DNA of 64,000 bases from Mikania micrantha (lineage: Eukaryota; Streptophyta; Magnoliopsida; Asterales; Asteraceae): NCBI GenBank assembly GCA_009363875.1, contig CM018686.1, forward strand, positions 7,440,001 to 7,504,000, given 5' to 3'. Under the pieces are notes generated by a model. It saw only the letters and a program-made list of their open reading frames with translations, searched no databases and was not told the origin of the DNA. The position numbers and the translations under genes are program-made. Below, in pieces: positions 22,640-36,507 of the stretch (its first letter is position 1; each line of letters opens with the position of its first letter).

Positions 22640-23470
22640 TTCAAATCGTTAGGGATGCTATCGTACTACATTTCTTATGGTTGTGGTTGTGATGCATTAT
22701 CTATGAACTTTCATGTGGTGCATCATATGATTTCTCATATGATGCTTGTGCTGCATTATCCACTCAAAATCGTTAGGGATGATATCGTACTGCATTTGTA
22801 ATGGTTGTGGTTGTGCTGCATTATCCATGAACTTTCATGTGGTGCATCATATGATTCCTCATATGATGGTTGTGCTGAATTATCCATTCAATCGTTAGGG
22901 ATGCTATGGTACTGCATTTCTAATGGTTGTGGTTGTGCTGCATTATCCATGAACTTTCATGTGGTGCATCATATGATTCCTCATATGATGCTTGAGCTGC
23001 ATTATCCACACAAAATCGTTAGGGATGCTATCGTATTGCATTTGTAATGTTTGTGGTTGTGCTGCATTATCCATGAACTTTCACGCGGTGCGTCATATGA
23101 TTCCTCATATGATGGTTGTGTTGCATTATCCACTCAAAAACATTAGGGATGCTATCGTACTGCATTTGTAATGGTTGAGGTTGTGCTGCATTATCTATGA
23201 ACTTTCATGTGGTGCATCATATGATTCCAAGTATGATGCTTGTGCTGCATTATCCATGAACTTTCATGTGGTGCATCATATGATTCCTCATATGATGCTT
23301 ATGCTGCATTATCCATTCAAATCGTTAGGGATGCTATCGTACGACATTTGTAACGGTTGAGGTTGTGTTGCATTATCCATGAACTTTCATGTGGTGCATC
23401 ATATGATTTCACATATGATGCTTGAGCTGTATTATCCACTCAAAATCGTCAGATATCCTCTTGTACTGTA
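22640..23470. repeat. About 123-bp minisatellite, six or seven units
   Basis: Units share GGTTGTGCTGCATTATCCATG, GTGGTGCATCATATGATTCC and AATCGTTAGGGATGCTATCG. Successive units start near 22678, 22802, 22925, 23048 and 23172, and a longer one holds an extra half-unit of about 57 bp. It probably lies in an intron. The several open frames it creates are artefacts. Confidence 0.9.
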
Positions 23471-23595
23471 ATTCTAATGGTTTTGGTTGTGCTGAATTAT
23501 TGTTTGGAATTGTGCTGCATTTTTGTACTACAATGTACCGCCTTTGTTTAATTTAATTAATATACTAGAATATATAATGAAAATTTTTTATACAG

Positions 23596-24313
23596 AAATA
23601 CTGCCATTACAACATAATTTAGAAGATGATTTTGAATTACCAAAGTCCAAAAGATCACCTCAATTGAATCTACAATCAACATTCATTCCATATGATATAC
23701 GATGAAGAGTATGAATACACAATTCTCCGATCAATTTGAAAATATTTATTGATTTACTAAATGTCAAATAGAAGGCTGTGATTAAGAAGATTGGTTTTGG
23801 AAGCATTCTTAATTGTAAGATTACAAGTTTACCAACTTGCATGGGCTATTGGTTACTCTCAAATTACAATCCAACAACCAACACCTTGAACTTGAATCTC
23901 ATTCTGTTAAAATTGCATCAAAACTAGCGAATCAGGTTCTTGGAATTCCTAGTGGATCTATACAAATAAAGGAACTAAGCAAGCCTTCTAAAAGAGACCC
24001 TATTGTGGCATAATTTCGTGCTGAATTTCCAGATGATTTTGGTCTACGTGAGATAAGTCATGTAAAGGATTTATTGAAGAATTCTAGAGATTCAAGGTGG
24101 TTTTTTGAATTGAACTTTCTAGTCTTATTCAATACCATAATGGGAAAGATGACACAAGGATCAAAGGTGAACATGGAGTTTCTTACTTCACTAAAAAATG
24201 GTGTGGGTGTAGGATCAATTGATTGGTGTTCTTACATAGTTAGTTGCTTACAAAAAACAAAGCTCAAATGAAAAAAATACAAAGACTACAATGGTCCACT
24301 TACTTTCCTACTA
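23596..24313 (+). pseudogene. Ulp1-like gene, N-terminal exon (stops and a frameshift)
   Basis: Acceptor TTTTTATACAG precedes it and donor CTA|GTATGC follows. Frames together carry IKKIGFGSILNCKITSLPT, then YWLLSNYNPTTNTLNLES. After a frameshift near 23880 come ANQVLGIPSGSIQIKELSK, SRWFFELNFLVLFNTIMGK and GSIDWCSYIVSCLQKTKLK, ending YNGPLTFLL. This pattern is familiar from the region ahead of the peptidase in plant Ulp1-like proteins. In-frame stops near 23703 and 24011 and at 24269 (a codon expected to be tryptophan, W-K-K-Y) make it a pseudogene. Reading across the intron joins LTFLL to LLYVHD in phase, which supports the exon call. Confidence 0.72.
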
Positions 24314-24555
24314 GTATGCAAAAATACTTTTATTTGCTGTATTTTAATTCTTTATTTCACTTTGTATATTTAATCATGTATTGTATTTCAAAACAGTACA
24401 TGTTTGAATGCAGTACATATTAAATACAGTACTGTACTTGACTATAAAATACAGTAATGTACTTGACTATAAAATACAGTACATGATTGAGTCCTATTCT
24501 ATGCATAAAATGATCCAATACACATCGAATAATTGATTTCATTGTTATTTAACAG

Positions 24556-24988
24556 TTGTTGTATGTTCATGATTCTTATGAAAGAGCAAATTCTGAAGAA
24601 AAAAAGATACCTGCCATTCGTTTCAACAGTAATGAAAATCTTGATAAATTGGATAAAGAATTGTTGAATGAGCCAAACATCATCAAGGTCAATCCAATTG
24701 AAGTGAAAAAGAGTAAGAAAAGTAAAGTTGAGAAAGATTTAAATTTTATTAAATCCACACCTACAAGAAAGAGAAAAGCAAAAGTAGATGAAATGGATAC
24801 AAAATGGGAAAAGAAGCAAAAGAATGTAGTACAAGATAAGACAGAAGAAGTCAATCTTGAGGAGGATTTTATTGCATCCAATGATGATTGGGAAAGATAA
24901 TCATTCTTTCAAGAAACAAATTCACTTAATGGTCTTTCTGCTTATGCTAGTATTCAACTACGTTCCCAACCAATGAGTGAACATGTAC
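24556..24988 (+). pseudogene. Ulp1-like gene, second exon (lysine-rich), cut by a gypsy insertion
   Basis: Follows acceptor TTTAACAG and reads LLYVHDSYERANSEEKKIPA in phase with the previous exon. The middle is very lysine-rich (KKSKKSKVEKD, TRKRKAKVDE), which would suit nuclear entry. A stop TAA at 24898 breaks it before NSLNGLSAYASIQLRS. The LTR element interrupts it at 24989. Confidence 0.68.
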
Positions 24989-27789
24989 TGTCACACCTCA
25001 ACCGAAGGCGGAATACGTCGGGGCGCGAACGTGACTGTTCAATAGCTCATGATCAACTAAAACGTTTCATATTTAATGCAAATAAATTCAATGTCTTATA
25101 ATTCGAATTAAACAAAGTTCAAATAAACAAAAACTAAAGTTCAAATTATTTCTAATCCTTCTAAATTCCAAGCATCTTATGTGTTCATCCCAAAAGCTCA
25201 CTAAGTTGCACCTGAAACATGATAAAGTTGAAAAGGTCAACTACAAAAGTAGTTGGTGAGAATCATAAAGTTGACTCGATAAAAAAATTTAATAGTTCAA
25301 AGTTTGAATCATGTATCATAAACATATCAATAGATAAGGCTTAATGTGGAAACATACATTAAACTATTGCAGATCAAACCTTAGTTAACCAAGTTAGGCA
25401 TAGTAACACATACTATCCTTATAGTTCTAATAGTTCAAAATGTGCACAATAGTTCAAACATACAAAGTTCAAATAGTTCAATAGTTGGTAACTGAGTGAT
25501 CACCGGTTGGGTGGAATGGTCAGTTCAATAGCTATCATCACAACAGTCAGGCTAATATAGTTAATGATCAATGCAAGTTTCGAGGATAGTTCACATGTAG
25601 TATGGGACATAAGCTCAAATCACAAGATAAAGTTCATAGATACAGATTGTTCAAATAGTTAGAGTTCATGTTTCATCCCCGATGTTTTTAAAACAAAATC
25701 AAAATAAGAAAAGGGGAATATGAAACTCACCTGGATAAGATGAATAACTAAGTTGCAAGCTCACGTAATTGCATATACAAATTTGCGTGAAATAATTCCT
25801 CACAACAAACCTATGGTTTCAAGTTCATAATTCTCTAAGTTTAACAAGTTTCTAAATAAAATTATAAGGCAGTGTAGATTAAAGATATATGTTCTAAATG
25901 GGTTTGGAGAATTCAAAGTTAAGTTAGGTGATTTGATAAACACAATAAAGTTGTATTTTTAGTTATTAAAAATAAACATTATAAATTAAAGAAATAATGA
26001 TCTAAAGTTCATAAGCTTAATTACTCTAGAAATATTTAAAAGTTAAAGTGTTGTACAAAATGTATATAAATTTCCAATTAAATTACTAAATAGAAAATCT
26101 TATGTTTGTATGGTTTAATATAAAGTTTTATTTTATTTAAATTAAGTGCTATTTGATTTAACCAAAATTAAACTTATTTAAATAGAAATGTTTTATGTTA
26201 GAAATAATTAATTCAGAAAATAACTATATTTTTCTGAAATTTTATATAATTAAAACATAGATTTATGTTATTTATATTTCAAGTTAAATAACACGTTGAT
26301 TCAAATAAAATATTTTTATTCAAACTAAAACATTTCTGATTTTTTTTATTTTATCCAAAAATCATATATAAAAAAATATTCAGAATTTTTAAATATATTT
26401 TAGTCTTTTTAATAAATTATTATTGAGTTTTATAATGCTTTAAAATCAAAATAAATTGTTTTCAGCCATAAAATTTAAAACAAATTTTTTTCACAGGTTT
26501 ATGAAAGGTCCAGAAAGGCTTTATAATTTTTCCAGAATTTTTGTAGAGTTTTAAGTATTTTTAATAAATAAATTATGCATATTAATAACACTTTTAAATC
26601 AAATTTAATAGTTGTGCTGCACAAAAATATTTATAAAAATTTGGTCACGTTTATATAAGTTCTAGAAGTGTGGTATAATTTTTCTAGAATTTAATAAATA
26701 CATTTGGTTTGTTCTTATGATTTAAATAGGTATTTATAAACAATAAATATTAATTTTATAATTAAATAAAATGAATTTATCTACTAAAATTTTGCTGGAT
26801 TTGTAAATGGTTTAAACTTGTTTAAAAAAATTAAAATAATATAAAATTGGTTCTTGAGGCCAGGTGGATTTGAACCCGAGACCTGCGTTGCTCACTCCAA
26901 GATCGAACCATCAGACTAAGGGCTTCATTTTGTTTAAAGAATGCAGATCAAATTTATTTTACCTTGAAAATTCAAAAATTCCCAAATCTCCAAGAACCCT
27001 AATTCCTATCCGATCCAAATTCGATTGTTAAAGGGGTTTTGTTCAATGCTTGAAACCGAATCAAATAGTATATTTACTTACTTGGTTTGATTGAGTTTCG
27101 ATCGAGTTCGAGTTCAAAGAGCTTCCGGCCGTTCCTCACGAATTTCTTGATCTTAGAGCCATTTTGAAAATGATTTGAGAGTGCAGTTATGTTTGTATGA
27201 TCGAAATGATGAAAAAAACTATATTTATTCGTTCTAATTTCAACCGAAACGTTGAGTTTAATTCGAGGTTAATACCTACGGTTTTGTTACGATTAAAGTT
27301 ATATTAAATGTGTTATTTATCATGTTTTAATCACTCCTTTATGTTAGAAATGCGTTTTGGGTCATAAAGGTGTGAAAACCCGATTAAATGGTGCATTAAT
27401 TCGTGTGTTTATGGTGTCACCGGTGCATTGCCGGATTCCGGCGAGTTTGGCCGGAGCTATAAGCTGGAAAAACGGGGCAGCAAAGGAGGGGGGGGGGGGG
27501 CTGGTTTGGTTAATTACATTTTCAGTCCCTATAGTTTAGTTTTTATATACTTTTAACTTAAAATTCATTTTAACTTTTGAAACTCTTCATTTTAGCCCCT
27601 TTAATTTAGTTTAACATCTTAAGTTTATAAATTTGTTTTTTTTAAATACATTAATATTTCTAATTGATTTAATTTATTACATTCATATTTTTATAAATCT
27701 ATATTAAAAATTTTACAACATGCATAGTTAAAGGTATATACATAACCTATATAAATATATAAGTATGTGCATAACTTTTATTTATATAC

Positions 27790-27826
<37 letters not shown>

Positions 27827-27945
27827 GATATTATGATAATATTAAATGAGTTAAATTTCAATGAAATTAATTCATTAAAATTTTTTCGTGATTGCGAATC
27901 GGATAACTTCATCGGAACGATGATCGGAAATTCTCGGATATTACA
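24989..27945 (-). mobile_element. 3' LTR of the family E gypsy element, 2957 bp
   Basis: Plus-strand ends TGTCACACCTCAACC and GGATATTACA. Minus-strand signals are TATA (AATAAATATAG at 27230-27219), donor-like CCAA|GTAAGTAAAT near 27085, donor CCAG|GTGAGTTTCA (25730) and acceptor TTTCAG|G (25212). A tRNA-like box pair lies at 26866-26919. It contains a poly-G run (27487-27500) and a CT/AT microsatellite (27785-27827). Confidence 0.9.
26866..26919 (-). other. tRNA-like box pair in the family E LTR
   Basis: On the minus strand, TAGTCTGATGGT (A-box-like) is followed about 28 bp later by CTCGGGTTCAAATCC (B-box-like). The 5' LTR has the same arrangement near 34028-34079. No acceptor stem is evident. 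Confidence 0.4.
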
Positions 27946-28062
27946 GTCTCCCCTACTTTAGGAGATTTCGTCCCGAAATTAGTTACTAGAGAGAAAAAAA
28001 TTCTGAATATTTGTCTTTCATTTGATATTCATGTTGTCAAGTGAGTTCTAAGCCACGCTTGA

Positions 28063-29195
28063 ATTCCTATCGAACTAGTATTATCGTTATTCGGCTGTGT
28101 TTAAGTCTTTTCTCACCACGATCTATAATTTCCACAGGTTTCTCAACGAAACACATCGTTTCATCAATGTGCACATCGTCGAGTGGAATTTGAAGTTTTC
28201 TTTCTTTCTTTTTTTTTTATCGGCTAGACATTTTTTATTGGCTAGACACTTCTTCAAATTAGACACGTGAAAAGTAGGATGTATGTTGTTTAGTTCTTGA
28301 GGTAGTTCAAGTTTATAATCCACTTTACCGATACGCTCAATGATTTTGAAAGGACCCACATAACGAGGAGCTAATTTCCCTTTCTTTCCAAACCGAACCA
28401 AGCATTTCCAAGGGAATACCTTGAGAAGAACTCGATCACCAATTTGAAATTTTGGGGTTCTTTGAAGATTGTCGGCATAACTTTTTTTTTTCGGCTTCTC
28501 GCTACGCGAAAATTATCACGGATTTGAATGATCTTATCTGAAGTCTCTTGAATTGACTCAGGACCAGTGATTTGTGCTTCACCAATCTCGCTCAAAAAAA
28601 TAGGTGATCAACATTTACGACCATACAAAGGTTCAAAAGGTGTCATGTTAATACTCCTGTGATAGTTGTTATTGTACAAGAATTTGATCAACGATAAGTA
28701 AGAGTCACAATTGTCACCCAAATCGATGACACAGGCTCTATGCATATCCTAAAAAATCTGGATGGTCCGTTTAGTTTGACCATCTGTTTGAGGATGATTA
28801 GCAGTGCTGAGATTCAATTTGGTAACCAAAATTGTTTGTAAAGATTGACGAAGACGAGAGGTAAAACGGCTATCGCGATAAGGGATTATTTTTAAAGATA
28901 CTCCGTGACGACTAACCACAACATCTATGTAGATTCTAGCTAGCGTGTTGGTTCGGTAATCCTCACGATTACATACGAAGTGAGCAGATTTAGTTAAACG
29001 ATCAAAAATTACCCAATTACTATCATACCCACTGGATATACGAGGAAGTTTAGTTATAAAGTCCAGGGATATATCTTCCTGTTTCCACACAGAAGTTTCT
29101 AGGTGTTCAAGTAATCCAGAAGGATGTTGGTGTTCAGCTTCAACTTTCAAGTACATAAGACATTTTGAAACATAGAGAGCAATGTTCTTTTTCAT
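28063..29195 (-). pseudogene. Integrase-chromodomain pseudogene, copy 1
   Basis: Minus strand: zinc-domain remnant (YVSKCLMYLKVEAEHQ), core with LDFITKLP (first aspartate kept), then IIPYRDSRF where SDRD is usual, so the second catalytic aspartate is lost. It then has QTDGQTKRT, where lysine replaces the catalytic glutamate. A frameshifted linker follows (GDRVLL remnant, then GKKGKLAPRYVGPFKII, FHVSNLKKCL). A local duplication reads KKCLANKKCLADKK, followed by a decayed chromodomain (VEKPVEIIDR). Stops and shifts separate the pieces. It cannot be active. Confidence 0.9.
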
Positions 29196-32116
29196 ACCAG
29201 GCCATCAATACTGGTTACGCAAAACCCTTGTACATTTTATTCTCTCATGAATAAATAGAATAACGAGTCATGTGAACCTCGTTCATAATGAAAGTTCGCA
29301 GATGGCTACAATTAGGAACCTAAATTTGATATGCAGAAAAATCTCGACGACTATGACGCGTAATGATTTGAAGATACGAAATTTACTATGAGGTTGAATA
29401 GATGTGTTGTAGTTCAAAGATAAAAGTCTGAGTATGGGTTCAAATCTGGATATTGTGGGTTGAAGAGATGTGTTATAGTTCAAAGACACAAGATAGTTTA
29501 CCGATTCAAGTTTGAATGTTGTTAAGAGGGATGCACGGGTTGTAGTCCCGGTGACTAAGATTATCAGCTACGTTATTTGCCTTTCTAAGATAGTAGTGAA
29601 CTTCACATTCGTAATCGTTTGAGTTGTTTTATGTTAAATTTCTGCTGTTTGAAAATTTAGTTGTCATTACGTAGAATTTAAAGTAGAGGTACGACACAAT
29701 ATAGATTTGAGAATTTTAAAGGATTCTTGTTTAAGACTCCGGTCATGAAATTCATTATTATTAGTTAGGATAGTGTGAGGTATTCAAATATTTTTCTCGT
29801 TGCACAAGTGACTTAAAATTTGAACTGTTTAAACCAAAATTCATCCTTGAAAAATTTGGTGTAAAATTGTTCGTTTCTTGTAAAGTTCAAAGTTAACCAC
29901 AAACATTATTCGTGATTGGATTTGGATATAAGGTAGATTAAGATGTCACTGATGAAATAATCACGAACTTGTTTAAACTAGGTTTGTGAATGCGACTTTT
30001 GTGGTCCATGAATACTACAAGTGCATTTGGTTAGTCCAACATGTCTACCCATGAACTCATAGTGATCACACATTGTACGAAAAGTAGTATTTGGAATATT
30101 GCTTTTACGAAGTTAATGATATTCAGAATGAAGGTTTATTCTTGCGAGATCTAGTAGTGGCTTGAAGTTAAGAATATAGTTCTTGGTTGTAAGTTTGAGT
30201 TCATAGATCACAAGTTTGTGGGGCTTACGACAGTTAGTGTTCATGTGAAGTGATTTCTTCATCGATAGTTATCGTAGGTATGTCAAGGTTTAGCTCTAAT
30301 TGTTCAAAAGAATGTCCATTGTGAGTTAGTATGGTATGTTCATGCTACAGGATGGAGGTATGTTGTTAAAATGCTAATTGGATGCCGTAGTCATTTATGG
30401 TGACTTGCTGTTCGAGGGAGATATTCAATGGTTTACATCAAATACTACCCCTTATGAACTTAGAAGTTTTAGAATTTCTTTAAAGAAACTTGGACAGTCA
30501 TTGATGATAGTTTGAAGTCAGGTAGTAAAATGCGAATTTGAAACATAAGTATAGAGATGATTTCAGATGGTATGTTTAAAGCTTTGTAGATTTCAACATA
30601 AGGATAAAAGTTCCCATTAAGATATGAGATGAGCTTCATAAGTGTGTTCTACCATGATAGATGTAAACAAAAAAAAATCCCTAAAAGGACATTGTAATGA
30701 GGGATTAAATTCACCATTATGGAATTGAAATGTTAAGAATACGGGTGAAGTTCTAAATTTCTTAGACATTCCCCTGTAGCCTTTGGCTAAGGTATATGTT
30801 CCTCATATTGGAGATGTTTATATATAAGGTGTATGTAGGGCGAAACCAGTCACTAACTCACCGATCATACTTCCAATATGTGAAGGTCTATCCTTGTTAG
30901 ATCCTACAAAGTTGGTATGATAGATAGAGTTCATTCATATGTTGCAAGTTTGAGTCGGGGTAGGGGACTAAATGTTTATAGTTGAGAGATCAGGTGACAA
31001 AGAAGAAGGTATAGTTCATGCTAGATTAGAAGTTTGTCACAATTGCTGTAAGTTTAGGTGGAAAATGAACAAGATATTTTGTTTAGGTGAAATAATAAAT
31101 GCCACTTCATTAGGTTATGTTTTGGATGCAGTCATCAAAATAGAAGTTACCAAAATTCATGCGTACATGTAAATTCACGATTACATGGGCCCTTGAAATC
31201 GTCAATTTACCTTACACAATTATTCTAGTTCCTTTTATTTGTAGTATTACTACTTTGAGTTCAAGGTTTTGATAAGGATATCAAATATTTAGTTAGTAAC
31301 ACTCGTTGTATGACTAATAGTTATAGTTGAGAAAACATTCACCTAAATAAATGTTTTATAACCTTGATTTCTCAAAGTTATGTTTGTAGATTTTCTAAGT
31401 GCATCACTTAGTGATGTAATTTCATAGTTACAAATAGAGTTCATAAAGTATGATTGAACAGTTATCTCAAAGCAGTTCACAAAGTTTGATCAAATAGTTC
31501 AAATGAGACATAGTTCACAAAGTTGATTGAGTAGTTCACACAAGATATGGTTCACAAGATAATAGATTTAGATAATGATTCAAGTTCAAAGAGGCATAAA
31601 ACAGAGATGAATATTGAATATTATTTAAGAACATTTCATAAAATCAAAAGATAATTGTTTAAAACACATGGAGTGTAACCATATAAGGTTACTTTAGACA
31701 AATCAAAGTGGTTCAAGTTTTGTACAACAATTGTTAGAGACATGCTTTAGCGTTAAAGTAATACTCATCCCGAGGGTTCCCAGGAAAGCGTAACAGGTCC
31801 GACGGTTGGTATGGATTTATGAGAAACACTTTCCTAGACAGAACACCCGAGATACAGGTAATTACCCTTCCAGATTACACGTGTCAACAATTGTCATTTA
31901 AAACTCAAAAACTTTGACGATATTTTCAATTTGGATTAGAATGTAAGTCTAAGAATGTCTTCAAAATCATGAAGTCTTAATAGTTGAAAGTTTCCTAATG
32001 ATAGATGGAGACGAGAATAAAGTTAAAGATAGAACTAGGTATGATGAACACATAAGATCCTAGCTAACTTAGGTTATAGTCTAGGTCATGTCTAATAACC
32101 TAATTCCCTATAACCA
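29196..32116 (-). other. Element interior without recognisable coding sequence
   Basis: About 2.9 kb between integrase and primer site. The open frames are short (29283-29489 minus, 30972-31172 plus) and lack family motifs. AGTTCAAA words are frequent. A stretch near 30770-30890 (TATATAAGGTGTATGTAGGG, AACTCACCGATCAT) resembles LTR sequence and may be an older insertion. Gag, protease and reverse transcriptase would normally be here. Confidence 0.6.
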
Positions 32117-32130
32117 TGGCTCTGATACCA
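32117..32130 (-). other. Primer-binding site of the family E element
   Basis: Minus strand TGGTATCAGAGCCA, three bases from the LTR end at 32134. Confidence 0.9.
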
Positions 32131-32133
32131 ATA

Positions 32134-34950
32134 TGTCACACCCCAACCGAAGGCAGAATACGTCGGGGCGCGAACGTGACTGTTCAATAGCTCATGATCA
32201 ACTAAAACGTTTCATATTTAATGCAAATTAATTCAATGTCTTATAATTCGAATTAAACAAAGTTCAAATAACCAAAGTTCAAATAAACAAAAACTAAAGT
32301 TCAAATTATTTCTAATGCTTCTAAATTCCAAGCATCTTATGTGTTCATCCCAAAAGCTCACTAAGTTGCACCTGAAGCATGATAAAGTTGAAAAGGTCAA
32401 CTACAAAAGTAGTTGGTGAGAATCATAAAGTTGACTCGATAAAAAAATTTAATAGTTCAAAGTTTGAATCATGTATCATAAACATATCAATAGATAAGGC
32501 TTAATGTGGAAACATACATTAAACTATTGCAGATCAAACCTTAGTTAACCAAGTTAGGCATAGTAACACATACTATCCTTATAGTTCTAATAGTTCAAAA
32601 TGTGCACAATAGTTCAAACATACAAAGTTCAAATAGTTCAATAGTTGGTAACTGAGTGATCACCGGTTGGGTGGAATGGTTAGTTCAATAGCTATCATCA
32701 CAACAGTCAGGCTAATATAGTTAATGATCAATGCAAGTTTCGAGGATAGTTCACATGTAGTATGGGACATAAGCTCAAATCACAAGATAAAGTTCATAGA
32801 TACAGATTGTTCAAATAGTTAGAGTTCATGTTTCATCCCCGATGTTTTTAAAACAAAATCAAAATAAGAAAAGGGGAATATGAAACTCACCTGGATAAGA
32901 TGAATAACTAAGTTGCAAGCTCACGTAATTGCATATACAAATTTGCGTGAAATAATTCCTCACAACAAACCTAAAGTTTCAAGTTCATAATTCTCTAAGT
33001 TTAACAAGTTTCTAAATAAAATTATAAGGCAGTGTAGATTCAAGATATATGTTCTAAATGGGTTTGGAGAATTCAAAGTTAAGTTAGGTGATTTGATGAA
33101 CACAATAAAGTTGTATTTTTAGTTATTAAAAATAAACATTATAAATTAAAGAAATAATGATCTAAAGTTCATAAGCTTAATTACTCTAGAAATATTTAAA
33201 AGTTAAAGTGTTGTACAAAATGTATATAAATTTCCAATTAAATTACTAAATAGAAAATCTTATGTTTGTATGGTTTAATAGAAAGTTTTATTTTATTTAA
33301 ATTAAGTGCTATTTGATTTAACTAAAATTAAACTTATTTAAATAGAAATGTTTTATGTTAGAAATAATTAATTCAGAAAATAACTATATTTTTCTGAAAT
33401 TTTATATAATTAAAACATAGATTTATGTTATTTATATTTCAAGTTAAATAACACGTTGATTCAAATAAAATATTTTTATTCAAACTAAAACATTTCTGAT
33501 TTTTTTTTATTTTATCCAAAAATCTTATATAAAAAAATATTCAGAATTTTTAAATATATTTTAGTCTTTTTAATAAATTATTATTGAGTTTTATAATGCT
33601 TTAAAATCAAAATAAATTGTTTTCAGCCATAAAATTTAAAACAAATTTTTTTCACAGGATTATGAAAGGTCCAGAAAGGCTTTATAATTTTTCCAGAATT
33701 TTTGTAGAGTTTTAAGTATTTTTAAGAAATAAATTATGCATATTAATAACACTTTTAAATCAAATTTAATAGTTGTGCTGCACAAAAATATTTATAAAAA
33801 TTTGGTCACGTTTATATAAGTTCTAGAAGTGTGGTATAATTTTTCTAGAATTTAATAAATACATTTGGTTTGTTCGTATGATTTAAATAGGTATTTATAA
33901 ACAATAAATATTAATTTTATAATTAAATAAAATGAATTTATCTACTAAAATTTTGCTGGATTTGTAAATGGTTTAAACTTGTTTAAAAAAATTAAAATAA
34001 TATAAAATTGGTTCTTGAGGCCAGGTGGATTTGAACCCGAGACCTGCGTTGCTCACTCCAAGATCGAGCCATCAGACTAAGGGCTTCATTTTGTTTAAAG
34101 AATGCAGATCAAATTTATTTTACCTTGAAAATTCAAAAATTCCCAAATCTCCAAGAACCCTAATTCCTATCCGATCCAAATTCGATTGTTAAAGGGGTTT
34201 TGTTCAATGCTTGAAACCGAATCAAATAGTATATTTACTTACTTGGTTTGATTGAGTTTCGATCGAGTTCGAGTTCAAAGAGCTTCCGGCCGTTCCTCAC
34301 GAATTTCTTGATCTTAGAGCCATTTTGAAAATGATTTGAGAGTGCAGTTATGTTTGTATGATCGAAATGATGAAAAAAACTATATTTATTCGTTCTAATT
34401 TCAACCGAAACGTTGAGTTTAATTCGAGGTTAATACCTACGGTTTTGTTACGATTAAAGTTATATTAAATGTGTTATTTATCATGTTTTAATCACTCCTT
34501 TATGTTAGAAATGCGTTTTGGGTCATAAAGGTGTGAAAACCCGATTAAATGGTGCATTAATTCGTGTGTTTATGGTGTCGCCGGTGCATTGCCGGATTCC
34601 GGCGAGTTTGGCCGGAGCTATAAGCTGGAAAAACGGGGCAGCAAAGGAGGGGGGGGGGGCTGGTTTGGTTAATTACATTTTCAGTCCCTATAGTTTAGTT
34701 TTTATATACTTTTAACTTAAAATTCATTTTAACTTTTGAAACTCTTCATTTTAGCCCCTTTAACTTAGTTTAACATCTTAAGTTTATAAATTTGTTTTTT
34801 TTTTAAATACATTAATATTTCTAATTGATTTAATTTATTACATTCATATTTTTATAAATCTATATTAAAAATTTTACAACATGCATAGTTAAAGGTATAT
34901 ACATAACCTATATAAATATATAAGTATGTGCATAAATTTTATTTATATAC

Positions 34951-34989
<39 letters not shown>

Positions 34990-35114
34990 GATATAGATAT
35001 TATGATAATATTAAATGAGTTAAATTTCAATGAAATTAATTCATTAAAATTTTTTCGTGATTGCGAATCGGATAACTTCATCGGAACGATGATCGGAAAT
35101 TCTCGGATATTACA
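32134..35114 (-). mobile_element. 5' LTR of the family E gypsy element, 2981 bp
   Basis: Nearly identical to 24989-27945. Visible differences are a short insertion near 32270, scattered single bases, and different lengths of the poly-G, poly-T and AT runs. It has the same leader signals (donor at 32890, acceptor at 32372, TATA near 34390-34380). Confidence 0.9.
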
Positions 35115-35175
35115 GTCTCCCCTACTTTAGGAGATTTCGTCCCGAAATTAGTTACTAGAGAGAAAAAAATTCTGA

Positions 35176-36362
35176 ATATTTGTCTTTCATTTGATATTCA
35201 TGTTGTCAAGTGAGTTCTAAGCCACGCTTGAATTCCTATCGAACTAGTATTATCGTTATTCGGCTGTGTTTAAGTCTTTTCTCACCACGATCTATAATTT
35301 CCACAGGTTTCTCAACGAAACACATCGTTTCATCAATGTGCACATCGTCGAGTGGAATTTGAAGTTTTCTTTCTTTCTTTTTTTTATCGGCTAGACATTT
35401 TTTATTGGCTAGACACTTCTTCAAATTAGACACGTGAAAAGTAGGATGTATGTTGTTTAGTTCTTGAGGTAGTTCAAGTTTATAATCCACTTTACCGATA
35501 CGCTCAATGATTTTGAAAGGACCCACATAACGAGGAGCTAATTTCCCTTTCTTTCCAAACCGAACCAAGCATTTCCAAGGGAATACCTTGAGAAGAACTC
35601 GATCACCAATTTGAAATTTTGGGGTTCTTTGAAGATTGTCGGCATAACTTTTTTTTTTCGGCTTCTCGCTACGCGAAAATTATCACGGATTTGAATGATC
35701 TCATCTGAAGTCTCTTGAATTGACTCAGGACCAGTGATTTGTGCTTCACCAATCTCGCTAAAAAAAATAGGTGATCAACATTTATGACCATACAAAGGTT
35801 CAAAAGGTGTCATGTTAATACTCCTGTGATAGTTGTTATTGCACAAGAATTTGATCAACGATAAGTAAGAGTCACAATTGTCACCCAAATCGATGACACA
35901 GGCTCTATGCATATCCTAAAAAATCTGGATGGTCCGTTCAGTTTGACCATCTGTTTGAGGATGATTAGCAGTACTGAGATTCAATTTGGTACCCAAAATT
36001 GTTTGTAAAGATTGACGAAGACGAGAGGTAAAACGGCTATCGCGATAAGGGATTATTTTTAAAGATACTCCGTGACGACTAACCACAACATCTATGTAGA
36101 TTCTAGCTAGCGTGTTGGTTCGGTAATCCTCACGATTACATACGAAGTGAGCAGATTTAGTTAAACGATCAAAAATTACCCAATTACTATCATACCCACT
36201 GGATATACGAGGAAGTTTAGTTATAAAGTCCAGGGATATATCTTCCTGTTTCCACACAGAAGTTTCTAGGTGTTCAAGTAATCCAGAAGGATGTTGGTGT
36301 TCAGCTTCAACTTTCAAGTACATAAGACATTTTGAAACATAGAGAGCAATGTTCTTTTTCAT
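35176..36362 (-). pseudogene. Integrase-chromodomain pseudogene, copy 2
   Basis: Same gene as copy 1, with the same lost aspartate (PYRDSR) and the same KKCLANKKCLADKK duplication. It keeps the catalytic glutamate (QTDGQTER). The linker frame runs on into the chromodomain (DDVHIDETMCFVEKPVEIID), which copy 1 loses by a frameshift in a poly-A/T run. Confidence 0.9.
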
Positions 36363-36507
36363 ACCAGGTCATCAATACTGGTTACACAAAACCCTTGTAC
36401 ATTTTATTCTCTCATGAATAAATAGAATAACGAGTCATGTGAACCTCGTTCATAATGAAAGTTCGCAGATGGCTACAATTAGGAACCTAAATTTGATACG
36501 CAGAAAA

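Larger units (their letters stand above)
24989..35114 (-). mobile_element. Gypsy element (family E), two LTRs, integrase only
   Basis: Plus-strand order is 3' LTR 24989-27945, polypurine tract (reverse complement) 27946-27962, integrase 28063-29195, non-coding interior, primer site 32117-32130, 5' LTR 32134-35114. No gag, protease or reverse transcriptase is recognisable, so it is non-autonomous. The two LTRs look nearly identical, which indicates recent insertion. The array beyond its right edge is treated separately. The outer flanks of element plus array are TGTAC (24984-24988) and GGTAC (39138-39142), one mismatch. Confidence 0.85.

Noticed and set aside
22514..23360. Series of similar open frames suggesting a repeat protein
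   Set aside because: Direct consequence of the 123-bp minisatellite; unit lengths are not all multiples of three, so no continuous repeat protein is possible.
24576..24881. Minus-strand 101-codon frame rich in serine and phenylalanine
   Set aside because: Exact antisense of the lysine-rich Ulp1-like exon, which has splice borders and fits its neighbours.
30972..31172. 66-codon plus-strand frame in the family E interior
   Set aside because: Isolated, antisense to the element, without motif or upstream signal; likely chance.
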